In this document: positions 23,854 to 37,070 of the stretch, piece by piece | Layout of the letters: each line of letters starts with the position of its first letter | Numbering within the stretch: position 1 is the first letter of the stretch | DNA from: Sebastes aleutianus | Lineage: Eukaryota; Chordata; Actinopteri; Perciformes; Sebastidae | Direction: 5' to 3' | Length of the DNA stretch: 64,000 nucleotides | Assembly (NCBI GenBank): GCA_916700875.1 | Contig: CAKAKS010000039.1 | Location: forward strand, 19,586,367-19,650,366 | Notes under the pieces: model-generated | Database searches by the model: none | Told to the model about the DNA's origin: nothing | What the model saw: the letters and a program-made list of their open reading frames with translations, nothing else | Position numbers and translations under genes: made by a program

Positions 23854-25702
23854 GTTACTGTTGCTCTGCCTGTCGAGCTTTCTGTTCAGAGTTTTATCGC
23901 CCGAAATTCTTAGTAATTTTTGAAACAACGGGTCCTTGATTTAACACAGAGGTAGACAAATCAGCTTGTCAAAGGTAACTCGAATAAAAGTGGCTGGAGT
24001 TGCTGGAGAGCAATCTATGGGATGGAGTTGTTAATGTTAGCCTAAATTGTGATAACAACCAGGACCGGCTTCCACACAGTGAGAAAATTACTACACACTA
24101 GATGTGTTTGTTGTGCACTTTTTTTTTTTTATATAACCTACTGCAGTCAGTAAATGGTATGCCCCTTTGTTTTAAAAGTAACACCCGGTTACCACTGTTG
24201 GCACTCGGTTTGGCAGACACGCTAATGTTTGCAGCTTACATTAGAGCAGATAAACACACCGTTTCATCCATTCCTTACACTTTAACTCTTGCAGGGTTTT
24301 TGTTTGTTTGTTTTGTTTTTGCATTTAAGCATTTGGCATCTGGCGAGAGGCCAATTAGAAAAGCCTGCAAAGGTCCCACCTCCAACCTCTCCATGACCCT
24401 CAGCTATAGTTAATGGATGGATTTATATTCATCGAGGCTTAAAATGGTAATAATCTTGTGAGTTGTGCCAAACATTTTGCCTGCTCCTCTGACTTCCTAC
24501 ACCCCCTCAATGTTCACTTTCTATCAACCTTCTTCTTCTCCTCTGTGCTGCAGTAATTTCTAATTCATCGCTGTATCGCCTTCACCCTCTGCATCAAAAG
24601 TTGTGTTTTAGCTACTTTCTAAAAAAGAAAAAAAGAAGGGTACAATAGCATGTACTCAAAACTGCAAACACTAATACACACATACTCTTCCACTTGACAC
24701 AGCTTAAGCACAGTGACATGAGTGGGAACACATGCGCTTTAGGGATGTGAAGGAACCCGGAAAGTGGAGAGAGAACAGCGCAGGAAAAAGCAGAGTGGGA
24801 GTGAGGGAAGAGGAACTGTAATGCTATTGAGGAGCAATTTGTGAAGCTTGTGCATATGCATACAGGCCTACAGTCGCCTCCTGCCCACATCATCAGCTCA
24901 CTGCTGGTGACATCAACCAAGACAAAGAGGTCTCGGATGCTCTAGATGTATTATGTGGGTGGCATTATAAAATCTAATTCAAGTCAAAGTCAATTGTATT
25001 TGCCTAAGGATACGGGGCAGAGTCGCATGCATTCATGGTATGTGTGTTAATGTATGTGTGTGTGGATACTTGTGCGCTTTTTGTATCCATGTCCAATTCA
25101 CAGTGCCCCTCCTCACATAAAAATATCAGCCTAAATGTTCTCGCTCCATCAAAAATGGGAAAACAATTATTGAGGGTGTAATTAAAGTATTGGCGGGACA
25201 AGTGCAACTTTAATTGAATGACAGCTAAATGACAGTGAAGCAGCCAAGTCCCCGCATCTCCGCTATGGTTTTATAAAATCTCATCAAACACCACGCAACT
25301 AACACAATGGGCTTAGCTTAAGACTTTTACATGATTATTCACAACCCAAACAGACACACATCTACCGAGCAAAGTACATGCGAAAAAGCCATACGGACTC
25401 CATTTGTCACTAATGAATTAATTCAGATTCATGACTACCTGGAGGCCTCTACCTTTGCCTGCTTCATTCAATTAAAAGCTGCTTGTAAAAAGCAATTTAT
25501 TACCTGTCTGGACAGACTAGGCAGGTAGTAAAACCCCAGGACATGGCAAACCCTTGCCTCACCTCTAGCTAGAGGTGAGAGTATTGACTCGGCCACGAAC
25601 CCAGCCAAAGTCGTAAGACTCCATAAAAAAGCCACTAAAAGACAGACCTCATGTGACCTGATGCCATCCGTGCGTGTCCATCTCTGCATCTGTACGTCCC
25701 CT
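23854..25702. other. Non-coding stretch, no gene seen
   Basis: The T-runs and GT-rich spots (25040-25062) are minor. No coding exon could be supported on either strand. Confidence 0.4.
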
Positions 25703-26643
25703 AGGGCTGGGACGATTCACCCATCTCCCGATTCAATGCTATCACGATACTTGGGTTCCGATTCGATATGTATTGCGATTTTTAAATATTGCGATTCGAT
25801 ATTACGATTTATTGCAATTTTTGTGAACTCCTTTAATACTAGATCATGGGAAAAAAGTTAAATCATAAACTTCTAGGGGGATTTACTTAGGAAAATATCT
25901 AAATTAACAGATTAAGAATGTTTGATTTTCATCATGTATGTAGTCCTGAAGTCAAATATATCAGTCATTGTCAGGCATTATTTATTACATTTTTTCCAGC
26001 AACCCAAAAATCAGAGGATAAACACATTTCCCCCACAAATTAGTGGTATTTTGGGACATGTAATGTTTTATTCTTCTGGGCAATATAATACTATCAATCT
26101 CATTTCCATACTGTATATGTATTTTGTATATACAGTTCCCTTTGTTAGCACCAATTTTGAAAACAGTTGTAGCGTCAGCCGATTTGACCACGGAGATGAG
26201 AGTGACGGCCAGCTTGACCGCACGTTACGATGCGATAACATTTCCTGTCCATGACAGAGTTAGCATGCAGCTTTAGTCATGATGTCTAGCTCTGTTTTTC
26301 CTGTCAATGTGTGAAACCCAAAGTGTTTCCATACTTAACTGTATGTGTAGTGTTTACCACTTTGGATTTAAAATGTGAGGGTGCAGGTCGTATCCATGCA
26401 GACCCTCCGCTGTTTTCTAGTTTTTCGTTTCAGCTCACTGTGGCCAGCTGCTTTTGTTTGTTTTGGTTGACGGATACGGAACAGATATGATGTCACATTA
26501 CTCAGGCTACAACAATAAAATCGGTAACTTCCTTCTACCCACGCATAGATTCAAATGAAGCAAATATATCGATTCTGGCATTAAAAAAACAATTTCAAAA
26601 TCTCAAATTGCAATACATAGGTGAATTGATTTTTTTTCCCACC
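25703..26643. mobile_element. hAT-like MITE family A, full-length copy
   Basis: It begins gggctgggacgattcacc and ends aggtgaattgatttttttt-ccca. The two ends share the CGATTCACC block in inverted form. The body matches 1-600. A partial reversed copy is at 34990-35311. There is no transposase. Confidence 0.78.
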
Positions 26644-28185
26644 TCAAACATCCGCCTGTATTTCTTTGTCTTTCTGCAAGTGCCACTCACTTCCCTGGAG
26701 TCAAAACCTCACACTGACTAACTTGTACCCTCGGCTGGTGTGATGACTGATCACTCGCCTCGACCGCAACCTCCTCACAACTGGTGTCAGGAGTGCCGAC
26801 GAGGGGAGGATGTACAAGGGCGCGACAGCTAAGTGAGGGACGCCGAAAGGTTGCTTTTGGAAGAAGTAATGAGTCTGGTGTTGTCTTTGTACGTGCAACA
26901 GGCTGTACTGTAATGCACTGTAACAACTGTAATCTACACTGTGAGAGCAGAGGGAGAACAGAGTAACTCCTCTTCAGGGTGCATTATATTTGTTCAGTGG
27001 CTGCTGCTCTCATCAGATGGAAAAGAGAATCCCGTCTCTCCAGCGACCACCGGTCTCCCCCCCAGGTGACCTTTCTCGTCAGCCGCTGTGCATTAACAGT
27101 AAAGCTCCACTATGGTCGAAGTGATCCTGTCCTCTTCAGTGCTGTGGACTGAGCAGAGGCCCCCAGGGAAGACACTACATTGGCTCAGTGTCAGGAGGAG
27201 ATTTAAATACCCCTCTGCTTTTAGACTCCAGCTGGACAGACACCACAGAAAATAACTCTCATTAGCATCAGCCAATGTCAATGGAAGGACAAATTAAAGT
27301 AATGAAATACATCCTATAACATCTACTGTAGGTATTAATGTTTCTGCTTCCTCTGACTCATAAGTGGGTTTCTTCCAAAAAACACATTTAATAATTAATA
27401 ATAAATTTTATTTTATGCGTCATGTTCCTCAGAATTAAGTTTTACTTTTTGCAGACAGGCAGCTTTGTATGAACATAGTTTGCTCTTTGTGGGTCATCTT
27501 GGACGGGCCTTCAGCGCTGCTGTCTGTTGCTTGACTGCCCATTGATGTGTTTGCTTGTATAACTGTCAACAATTTACAGCTGGGTAGTACCCAGCAGACT
27601 GAGACATATTGATGGTGCCATGCAGCTGCTTGCTCGCAGCAGGATACAGTCAAGGGGCTCATGGGAAATATAGTTTTCCACAACTACCGGTCCTCATGGC
27701 GTTCACTTCTGCTGGGAGCAGCCTGTAATTTTCCTTCCACGCTAACTCAATTACACAGCACCTGAAGACATTTTAGCCTTGCTCCATGCTGTAATAGCTC
27801 GTCTTAATTCTTACTCAGGAGCATATTAACAGTAGCTGTTGTGGAGATATGAGCTGCTGTTGGTGCCGTCAATATCACCCCGGAGTTCAGGAGTGGCCAT
27901 AGTAGAGTGCTGCACGGATGACGTATTTTTGTAGGCCAACAAGGAAGTTGGAATCGCCCTGATTCCATTGACAAAACATCAGTTGGATTTTTCAATTGAG
28001 TTTTGGATTATTGCAGAAAATAAACAAACATTTATGGTACTACATTTTGTTCCGTAAGACAATCTTTGCAAATGAACACCACTTTCATGATTTTTGAAAT
28101 GTGAATGCAATCGCCAGAAGTAAAAAGTGTTGGGCTATAAACAAACTACACCAAGGTCGCATGATTTCACGTCACTACCACTTAG
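26644..28185. other. Non-coding stretch, no gene seen
   Basis: Single-copy-looking. Minus-strand frames at 26687-26926 and 27435-27683 were inspected and show neither domains nor good splice borders. Confidence 0.4.
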
Positions 28186-28189
28186 CTAA

Positions 28190-28875
28190 AGGCGGACGAA
28201 TTAACGAGATAATAACGCAAATTTGTTTTAAGGCCACTAATTTCTTTAATGCATTAACACAATCGATTTTTCAGAGGTTGTAGCGGGCTCAAAAAAGACC
28301 CCCTAAGGAATCCATTGGTACCAACCATGTCATACTAGCATGTTGCAAAGAAGGTTAAATAACGCTACAAAGTTACTCTAAATTTTAGCGAGGAAAAACT
28401 GACATGGCCAATTTCAAAGGGGTCTCTTGACCTCTGACCTCAAGATATGTGAATGAAAATGGGTTCTATGGGTACCAACGAGTCTCCCCTTTACAGACAT
28501 GCCCACTTTATGATAATCACATGCAGTTTGGGGCAAGTCATAGTCAAGTCAGCACACTGACACACTGACAGCTGTTGTTGCCTGTTGGGTTTCAGTTTGC
28601 CATGTTATGATTTGAGCATATTTTTATGCTAAATGCAGTACCTGTGAGGGTTTCTGGACAATATTTGTCATTTTTTGTGTTGTTAATTGATTTTCAATAA
28701 TAAATATATACATACATATGTATAAAGCAAGCATATTTGCCCACTCCCATGTTAATAAGAGTATTAAATACTTGACAAATCTCCCTTTAAGGTACATTTT
28801 GAACAGATAAAAAATGTAATGCAATTAATCGCGATTAACTATGGACAATCATGCGATTAATTGCGCGACTTTGAG
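28190..28875 (+). mobile_element. hAT-type MITE family B, eroded ends
   Basis: The core agrees with 41160-41850 (aggaatccattggtaccaac, cctctgacctcaagatatg, agcacactgacacactgac). Its terminal repeats are degraded. A possible duplication agctaaa flanks it, but this is weak. Confidence 0.8.
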
Positions 28876-29960
28876 CTAAAATGCTAACTCATTGCAGGGA
28901 TTTAGGACTCATTCCTGCAGCTCTCTATACCTGCAGTAGCGAGCAGGATGTCACTGTTTGTTACGTCCACCAACACGGCGATGTTTTCCATCTGGCTGGC
29001 AGGGCGGCAGAGAATAAATACAGGCTTGGCTGCTGCCATTAAGCAGAGTGACACACACGCACACAGCTCTCACACCTACTTGACATTATCACCCTTACAT
29101 CATGACAAGGATGTCATTTGGCTAACTATTACAGGCGTAGCTGAGGGGGGAAATAATAGAGGGAGTGTGAGTTCAGGCTGGAGAGTGAGAAAGAGAAGCG
29201 ATTTAAGTTATTCGTTATCACGTTGAGTGTCTCTTTGGCAGGATAATAATGACGAGAACAGAATTTCTACTACAAATATATGATTAATTGTGGAAAGCGT
29301 GTTAGAGTGTTGTTTCCCATCACTTTCTAAATTTGCTTGGTGCCCTCTTGAGAGCTCAGAGTGCTGCGTTCGCTGGGCGACGCCTGACCTGTGCACGTGA
29401 AAACAGTAAGTTGTCACAAACAATCTAACTGGCATTACCGGCATTATTTATTGTGATTGGAATGAAAAACAAAGAGGCAGAACTACCCTGATCCGTGGCT
29501 GATTTATTAACTCTCTTCAGGAGAGCCATAACTCTCGTCATGTGTAATGGGCCAGATGGAGTCGGCGAAGAATAACGGCTGCTGTTGAAGCAGCCTCTCA
29601 GCCCCGCGTCTCTATGAGGTCTGTTAAATTACTAAAAGGACAAACAGGGTGATTGTGTGATTTGTATGCAACCTGACCTTTAAGCCGATTGAGGGGCTCT
29701 TGAGAATACAATGCTGCCCAGGAACAAACAGTAGTTACTGTTAGATCAGTGGAGAAGATTTGGTTATATTAAATAGAGGTTTTTCCAGATCATTTTGTCC
29801 ATGTTATTTCTATAAAAAAAAATTTAAAAAGCTCTGCTCAGCTCTGTTCAGCTCAGTTTAGTTTGGTTAGGATTGGTTCAGTGTGGTGAAGAAAGTTCAG
29901 AGGACATCTTTGGCCATCCTAGCAGTATGGTCAGTCAGTTAGACCCTCACTTCGGTTCAA
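28876..29960. other. Non-coding stretch, possible conserved non-coding DNA
   Basis: 29440-29680 has balanced composition and long non-repetitive text without frames, as in conserved non-coding elements. A short CTCAG/CTCTG simple repeat is at 29828-29866. No gene is seen. Confidence 0.35.
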
Positions 29961-29964
29961 ACCA

Positions 29965-30775
29965 TAGACTGTATATATAGATGGACGACGTGTCTCCACT
30001 TCCTCCCACCGTACAAAAGTGAAGCCAAAATATCTCGGATGCTAAATTACAAATCCTGCTATTTTGAACGCATGACCCACCCTACTCTGCCTCTGATTGG
30101 CTAGTACTTGCTGCCTTCGTTGGTTGGGTTGGTTAGGTTTAGGCATGAGGAGGGAGATTGGTTAGGGTAAGAATATCATGGTAAGCCAATCAGAGGCAGA
30201 GTAGGTCAAGTCAGAGACAGAGTGGGGCGGGTCATACCTTCACTAAAGTGTGATTTGTAATATCACATCCCGGATACGAGAGCTGCCATCTTGACATTTT
30301 GACGTCATTTGCAGCCAGAGTCTGCGCAGTAGTGATTGGGGGGGCTGGAGCTGCGGTGTCGAGGTCCCGCCCACACACCCGCCCAAACCAATAACAGCCA
30401 CAGCTTAGTGGCGTGCGCCACCTAGCTGCTACGTTAGCACTACGGTAGCTGTTTGGCTAGAAAGACACAACAACTAACCATAACATCTCTATAATTACAT
30501 TTATGATCAAATTGACACATGCTCTATTACACAGACTTGTGATGGTTATGGAAAGTTAAAGTTACATCTCGTCTCTCGTACAATTACTGAGCCTCTAGCT
30601 TCGCGATTACTTCAGAGCAGCTGTCTCATCCCCTTTTACAGCATCAAATAATTAAAACCAAACTTATCAGTAAAAAATGAACACTTGAACATACATCAGC
30701 GTGATAAGAACTACCTAATGACAGAGACCATCTTTGAGAAAAATATGTGTACTTTGACTTTTTTTTACACTCGAT
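29965..30775 (+). repeat. Dispersed repeat family F, copy 2 with nested MITE
   Basis: It starts atagactgtatatatagatgg and follows the 20165-20680 copy, but is split at about 30046-30261 by a self-complementary insert. Confidence 0.75.
30046..30261. mobile_element. Small foldback MITE inside family F
   Basis: The ends ATTACAAATC and GATTTGTAAT are perfect inverted repeats. Inner arms also pair (atgacccaccc with ggggcgggtcat, tactctgcctctgattggct with agccaatcagaggcagagta). The family F text aatatctcggat resumes after it as atcccggat, so a roughly 9-bp duplication with one mismatch is plausible. Confidence 0.78.
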
Positions 30776-31040
30776 TTTCATCTTGCGCCATCAACATTTT
30801 ACTTTGTTCAGTACTTTGGTTTATGACCAAATACCTGCAAAAATAATGACACTTCCATCAGCCTCATCTGTCATCTTGTGCTATTTAGAAAATGTAAGCA
30901 TGCTAAAACGATAAACTGTAGGTGTGCATGCCTGCTACAAATCAGCATGTTAGCATTGTCAATGTTGGTATGTTAAACATCCTGACGTTAGCATTTAGCT
31001 CAAAGCACCGCTGTGCCAACGTGGCTGTAGACACCTAGTT
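30776..31040. repeat. Dispersed repeat family K (CATGCTAAC-rich), reversed copy
   Basis: It contains atcagcatgttagcattg and gcatttagctcaaagcacc, matching the reverse complement of 44620-44830 and of 48480-48555 plus 49086-49210. Confidence 0.7.
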
Positions 31041-33136
31041 AAAAATATGTTACATTATTAAACATGATCACGGGCATGGTTACATAAAAAAACAATGCAA
31101 TTAAGTCCGAAAAGTAAAATAAATATTGGATGAAGCTCATGAGTGCTTTGTGGACATTTAGTGACTAAACACACCACATCTACTTGAAAATCAGCGTCTA
31201 TTCACAAGTTAATGGAACGGTTTCACACAAATCCCCGACGGTTATCTAATGGCTATGTGTCAAGTGGCTAGCGCTATACCATTTCAAAACGCTAATTGAT
31301 GCACAGATGAAATGTAAGGTTCGGGAGTGTGTGTGTGTGTGTGTGTGTGTTTGTGTGTGGGTATGTGTCCAGGCCTATTTGTGTAATTGTCAGAATGTGT
31401 GCCGTGCTTAGCCTGTGGATGCAGGCTGATTCACCGGGCTGTTCTGGAGGATTCCTGTGTGGGCTGACAGCGGTGGAGAACAGGACCTGAGACGAGGGAG
31501 AATGGGGGGGAAGAGAGGAACAGGAGGGAGACAGCACAATGGTTTCCCTTTTTGGACCCTTGACCCCTCGTCTCCAGCGACCGGTGAAATGACGAGTGCC
31601 ACTTCCACAGCGTTCTTGCGTGATGTAGGGTTTGAGTGGTCATAAATGGGTGATGTAATAATGCGTAGGGGGAGGGTTCTGAAGTGTCACTCTTTCCTGC
31701 ATCTAGGCTGGAGAGATTGTGCAAACCTTTGCTCAAAAAGCACCCAAAATAGGATGAGTCCAGAGCACATTAGGACTGCCAGCATGCCCTACCTCCAGGC
31801 TGTGCTAGTTGGGGGCTGGCAGACTGGAAGCTGCTGGGGAGGGGGAGAGGAGACCACGCGTATGGCCGGCTGTGACCGTGTAGCCTGGCTGGAGGAAGAC
31901 AGTGAGCGAGCATGGGCACGCAGGCCTACAGATGCTCGGAGTTTTTCATTAGCCTGCTTTCCACTGCAAAGCCAGAAAGGAAAAAACAAGGCTTACGCAT
32001 CACTTGTAGCACTAATTTCCCCCCATATAGTCCCTTTAAGGTTGGGAGCTCACAAAAAAGAATGTAGAAGAGAATGTAATGTGTACAACGCAGAGATGTC
32101 TAATGTATTGGGGTGTGTGTAGCCTACATATTACACCCTCCAATCAGAATTCAACACATTGTTTTCTATTGGAGTGTCCTGGCCGAGAGTGACGAAGTGA
32201 TGCGCAGCGCACCGTTTTGAGCTGAACCTTTGTCGGACGCTGTTTACATTTATTCCAGTCGCACGCTTTGAAAGTGCCGCTGTGGACGAGGAAGTTTAAA
32301 TGAGGAGTTCCTCATTTTACTACAAACACCTAAATAAGGTGGCAGCATACATATTATTTCTACCTTTTCCAGCTGGCCATGATTCTGACAAATCCTACGT
32401 GGCCTTATTGTTGTGGCTGGTGGCCCATAATCCTGTCAGAGAACAGCCCTTCCACATGTGTTTCATGCCCCGTCCAGACCAACTGTATCCAGAATGCGTC
32501 TAGATTGAGCTGCAAATCACACTTGGCATCAGAACGTGTCTTAAAATGACTACACTCCTTCCTGGCTCACATTTGATTTTTGTCTGTGGGAAACTGCAAC
32601 CGCTGCTGAACAGAAAAACACATTTGTGCTCAGCCACAGAGACCAAAAAAAACACTGTTTGGTACCTCCCCTCATGAATTCACTTCAAAACACTGCCCAT
32701 GCTCTGCCACAAACAAACAACTTGTCGTGCTGTTGTACAAAGTTGAAGATGACCCCACGGCCCTTGCTTTCACGTTACATTGAATATGCACTCACATGCA
32801 TCACTGACCCCCCTCTGAATGCTGTTTGAGCGATTCAATCCCAAGAGAGCCTCAAAGCTGTGTGGATGCAATTACACCTGTGTTTAGAGCTGCTCACTGG
32901 TGATCAGATAAGAAGCATTTTGGCTCGAAATGCAAACAGAGCCTCAGAAAAGAGGGTCGGTCATGCACACAGCCCTGAGATCCCAACAGAAATTCTCACT
33001 AAAGTCGACTTGCTTTTACCAGGATGAATGCCTGCAGGAATCCGGGATTTTTAGCATGTGATTGCATGTCTGTTTGCACACTGAAGCCTATCGCATGTAG
33101 TGAAACAAAGGCCATGCAACTGTTGTTGGCAAATGC
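31041..33136. other. Non-coding stretch with microsatellite, no gene seen
   Basis: A (GT)n tract lies at 31326-31358. 31430-31990 is GC-richer, with a 158-codon plus-strand frame (31646-32122) lacking domain resemblance. No splice structure was found. Confidence 0.4.
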
Positions 33137-33624
33137 TTAAAGGACTAGTGTGTAACATTTAGGGGGATCTATTGGGAGAAATGCATTATAATATTAATAG
33201 ATATGTTTTCTTTGGTATATAATCACCTGCAAATAAGAATCGCTGTGTTTTTGTTATCTCAAAATGAGCCATTTATATCTACATAGGGAGCAGGTCCTCT
33301 CCACGGAGTCCCCCATGTTGCCCCGCCAAGCCCAGAGTGGACAAACCAAACTGTGTTAATTTTTCCTGCTTGGGCCGGAGTCGGTAACATTACTCGCTCC
33401 CGTCGCCGCCGCTCTCCCTCTCTTGCTTCACCACTCACTTCCCACCTCTGCTCCAAATGACCTACACTACTCTTACAACAACTGGCTCTAGAGAGGGCCA
33501 ATCACGTTTTCACGTTGGCTACCTCAGTTCTTCTACACGCTTGGCACACGGGAGAGGCTTCAGTTGGCTACAATCTGCAACCTCACCGCTAGACATCACC
33601 AGATCCTACACACTGCTCCTTTAA
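33137..33624. mobile_element. MITE family H with 'AAAGG..CAGTGTGTA' ends
   Basis: The left end ttaaaggactagtgtgtaac pairs with the right end cctacacactgctcctttaa. The interior contains the block tacactactcttacaacaac followed by tggctctagagagggcca, also seen at 33720-33765 and 40015-40045. TTAA at both borders may be part of the repeat or of the target. Confidence 0.82.
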
Positions 33625-33785
33625 AGGTACAGAGTGTAACATCTGGCGGCATCTAGCGGTGAGGTTGCAGATTGCGTGTGCCAAGCGTGTAGAAGAATTA
33701 CAGTGGCTGAAGTGAAAACATGAATGGCCCTCTCTAGAGCCAGTTGTTGTAAGAGTAGCGTAGGTCATTTGGAGAATAGGGGAGC
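33621..33785. mobile_element. Partial family H MITE in opposite orientation, abutting the first
   Basis: It starts tttaaaggtacagagtgtaac right at the end of the previous copy and runs to gtcatttggagaatagg. It is the reverse complement of about 33465-33624, so the junction forms a near-palindrome with arms of about 150 bp. Confidence 0.8.
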
Positions 33786-34989
33786 CAGTGTGTAGAGGGT
33801 TTGTGTACGTGGGAGAGCGGCAGCGAATGTGTGTGATGTTGTGAGAAACAAGTGAGCAAGTGGAGCAAAAGACAGAGTTAGTTTAGCTTTGAGATTATCA
33901 AGTGACTGTACAGTGGAAGTTGCAGTTTGTGCTAAAATAAATGCTGCAGCTCCTCGAGACCAACAGAGGTTTCCTGTGTCTTGTGAAATTAAATGAAAAC
34001 GATGCAGGTAGTTCAACAAGTGGCTTAATCAGATTGCATCCGACAGGTGGAGCATCGAGTGCATAACATAGCAACTTAACGTCCAACAGCACTGCCTCAG
34101 ACCAATGAAACAGCATGACAATGGCTGCATGCCATGGATTTTCCTTCCCCATCACTGCACGCAGTAATAACCTGAGGTCAGCGCTACAAAGATGGTCATA
34201 CACTCCAATATAACCACTCAAGACACATTAAAGCTTGTAAGAGGTTATTTTGAAAACCAGAGCATGAAACGATTGCTTATGTTTGGTTTTGTGTTCTGTC
34301 CACTTCAAAGATAATGCACTTTCAAGGAATTGTTGCTCTACTAGAATCTAGTTTAAATGAAGGCCATGTATTTAGTATTAAACTTCATTTATGGTGAGAA
34401 ATCCTGCATGGCTTCCTTCCTCTTTCCACTTGTAAAACCTCCCAGACTCCACGTACCTGGGCTTGTGATCTCTTGCTAGATCGTACTCTAAGAGGAGGTA
34501 TTTTATGGTCCAAATCCAGCCTGTCAAATCTGTCTGGAGCACATTACATAAAGTGCTGCTGCAAACAGTGGGCAATAAACAGAGGGAGACGGAGCTGAGA
34601 GCGCTGTGTTTAGGAGAAGAAGAAGAAGAAAATGGAGCAGCCAAAAGGACACAAGAAGGATTTTCAGTGAACTTCCCGAAGCGATTCCCAGCTCGCCCAC
34701 TCCACACTCCCCCTGCTCTCCCAACCTACCGCTGCTCCTTCATTCTCATTCTACCCCAGCCCTGCAAGTGTTTAAATTTCAACGGTAATCTAAAGTAATA
34801 CTGACCGGCCGTTTATGAGATGCAAATATGACACGGAATAAAATATTTAATACAAATAGCCTGTTACATTATATTAATATTTCAGAGGAGAGGGTGTGAG
34901 TGTGGCTCTGGGAGTTGGGCTGACACAGAGGTGAGTGCAAAATCTGTCTGCACTGAATGATAATATTCACACTGTTATCAAATAAGTAA
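33786..34989. other. Non-coding stretch, no gene seen
   Basis: An AGA-rich spot at 34615-34632 creates leucine-rich or glutamate-rich chance frames. No exon is supported. Confidence 0.4.
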
Positions 34990-35311
34990 TTTACAATTTT
35001 GAAATTGATTTTTTTAATGCCAGAATCAATATATTTGCTTCATTTGAGTCGGAGGTTGACGGAAGTTACCGCTTTATTGTTGTAGTCTGACTAACATGAC
35101 GTCATATCCGTTCCGTATCCGTCCCACTTTGGGTTTCACACATTGCCAGGAAACTTGGCGAAGTTAGCGGAAGTATACAAGTGTGACTACGTCCGATTTT
35201 CCAAATAAGGTGTTAACAAGCAATACTTAAAAATCGCAATACATATTGAATCGGCACCCGAGCATCGTGATTGTATCGAATCGGGAGATAGCTGTATCGT
35301 CCCAGCCCTAT
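34990..35311. mobile_element. hAT-like MITE family A, reversed partial copy
   Basis: It runs from ttgaaattgatttttttaatgccagaatc to gtatcgtcccagcccta, the reverse of the 25703 copy with most of the interior missing. Confidence 0.72.
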
Positions 35312-37070
35312 CACTAAAGTAAGACCCGTCATTTTTTCACACCAACATGTGACACAACACGAGTGACCATCCGTAAACACCACACATACATCACATGTGC
35401 CATTGTGTTTACAGTTGAGGTCAAAGGCTTATACAGCACATGGATCCACATATAGGCTCTGCCATATAACCTTTGGCGACTCATGTTTAATACATGACCC
35501 TTTCTCTGTATGTCTCATGTCAATAGAGCCTGCGTGAAACGCTCCTTAATGAGGTTTGTCAGGCGCTTTAAGAAGGAGGGAGACTGTCGGAAGAAGCTGG
35601 GAGCCACATGCCTGTCAATCCTCAGCCATGTCTGATGTGCAGTCATTGTGTGTTTGCCTCAGAGTCAGAGGCTGTTCAGCGGGGGATCTCAGAGTGCAGC
35701 CATCATCAAATATTAACTGTAATTTTTAAGGAACGCTTCTTCTAAAACAATCCTAATTGTGAACATTCGCCCTATCCGGCATCGGTTTTTCACAGCTGCT
35801 CTGGTGCGCCCATTTTACCTCCTCTGGCTACACGCTTAAAGCTTCCTCTCGCGTATTTCTGGCTTTTGCTCGTTTCTCCCACTTTGTCCTCACCTCCTCC
35901 CTCTGTTGCTCTGTAATTAAGCAGTGTGTTTTAGAGGGCAATGGACTCGGAGACTAGGGAGGAACATATATACCCCAGGGAAAGATGGTGTGAGAGGCAG
36001 ATACTATGACGTCCCATGCATGCATTATCCCTCTCTATGATAGCTCAATTAACAAGTGAAGACCTCCATCATCTCGTTAGGAGTGTGCTGACCGTCACTG
36101 GAGGGGGGGCGAACAATGCATTGTCATTATTAAGTGGATAATGGCATATACGACAACATCATTTAGCACAATCAGCCTCATATAGCAGCGCGCAAACATT
36201 ACCACCTAGGAAGGAGCATCACCGCAGGATGCACTATAGAGTCAGCACTCTGGATGATAACATGACAATTATTTTATAGTGGTTTTGGCATTCGGGGCTT
36301 CTTGTTTTGATTATGTAATCAGCATGCTTATTTTGGTGGTGAGTGAGCTGAATCACAGTGCATTCTGGGAGCTCTCTGTTTGACCTGCATGTTTGCTTTT
36401 CTCGGGCTGTGCAGCAGGATCCTGCCGGTGCCCAAATATCCTGAGCGCATGGAACACGCCATGGGACTGGAAAGTCAAGATTTCGATGTTTACTTGTGCA
36501 AATGCGTGTCTGAGGGCATTTGAGCGTGTGCCAACTCTGTAGGCAAATAGACTCCGAGAGAGTGACCAAATATTGAAATATCACCCAATGTCAAGACTAT
36601 TCGAGTGTATAATTTTCCGCCTTTTATGACTCATTAAGGGTATCAGTGGCCCCTCCCGAGCCTGAGAGCCTTAATCACTAAGCAGGTTCTCAGGGCGGTT
36701 GGCATTAATCAATGAATGTTGCGTACATGAAAAATGATCTGTGGATGTAGAAAAGTGCAGCCGTTCATTAGCGTGAGAGAGAAAAAGAGTGAGAGATATT
36801 TCTATAGCATGTCAGATTTGTGGACCAGCGGCACAAGAGGCACATTTCAGCTCTGTAGCCCAGACCAATCAGAAATGTGCTGCTTGGACGAGCCAGCCCA
36901 ATCTGGTGTGTCTCAGCTCTACTGAGTCCGGGGCTGAGCTCTTTCAGCTCACTCCCATGCATGCACAATTGCTTGCATCCAATTCATTGTGCTCTTCCAG
37001 CTGCACCAATTCACGTCGCTGCCAAGGCAAACATAGTATGATAAGTCTGCGATCGCAAAAAAAAAGTTAG
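35312..37070. other. Non-coding stretch, candidate conserved non-coding DNA
   Basis: 35640-36240 contains long non-repetitive text with homeodomain-like ATTA cores (tattaactgtaatttttaagg, gctcaattaacaag, tcattattaagtgg). No coding potential is seen. Confidence 0.35.

Noticed and set aside
31646..32122. 158-codon plus-strand frame
   Set aside because: No family resemblance. Composition is the same as in the flanks.
34524..34724. Minus-strand frame with a leucine-rich, signal-peptide-like run
   Set aside because: The leucines come from an AGA-rich simple repeat. There is no conserved continuation.
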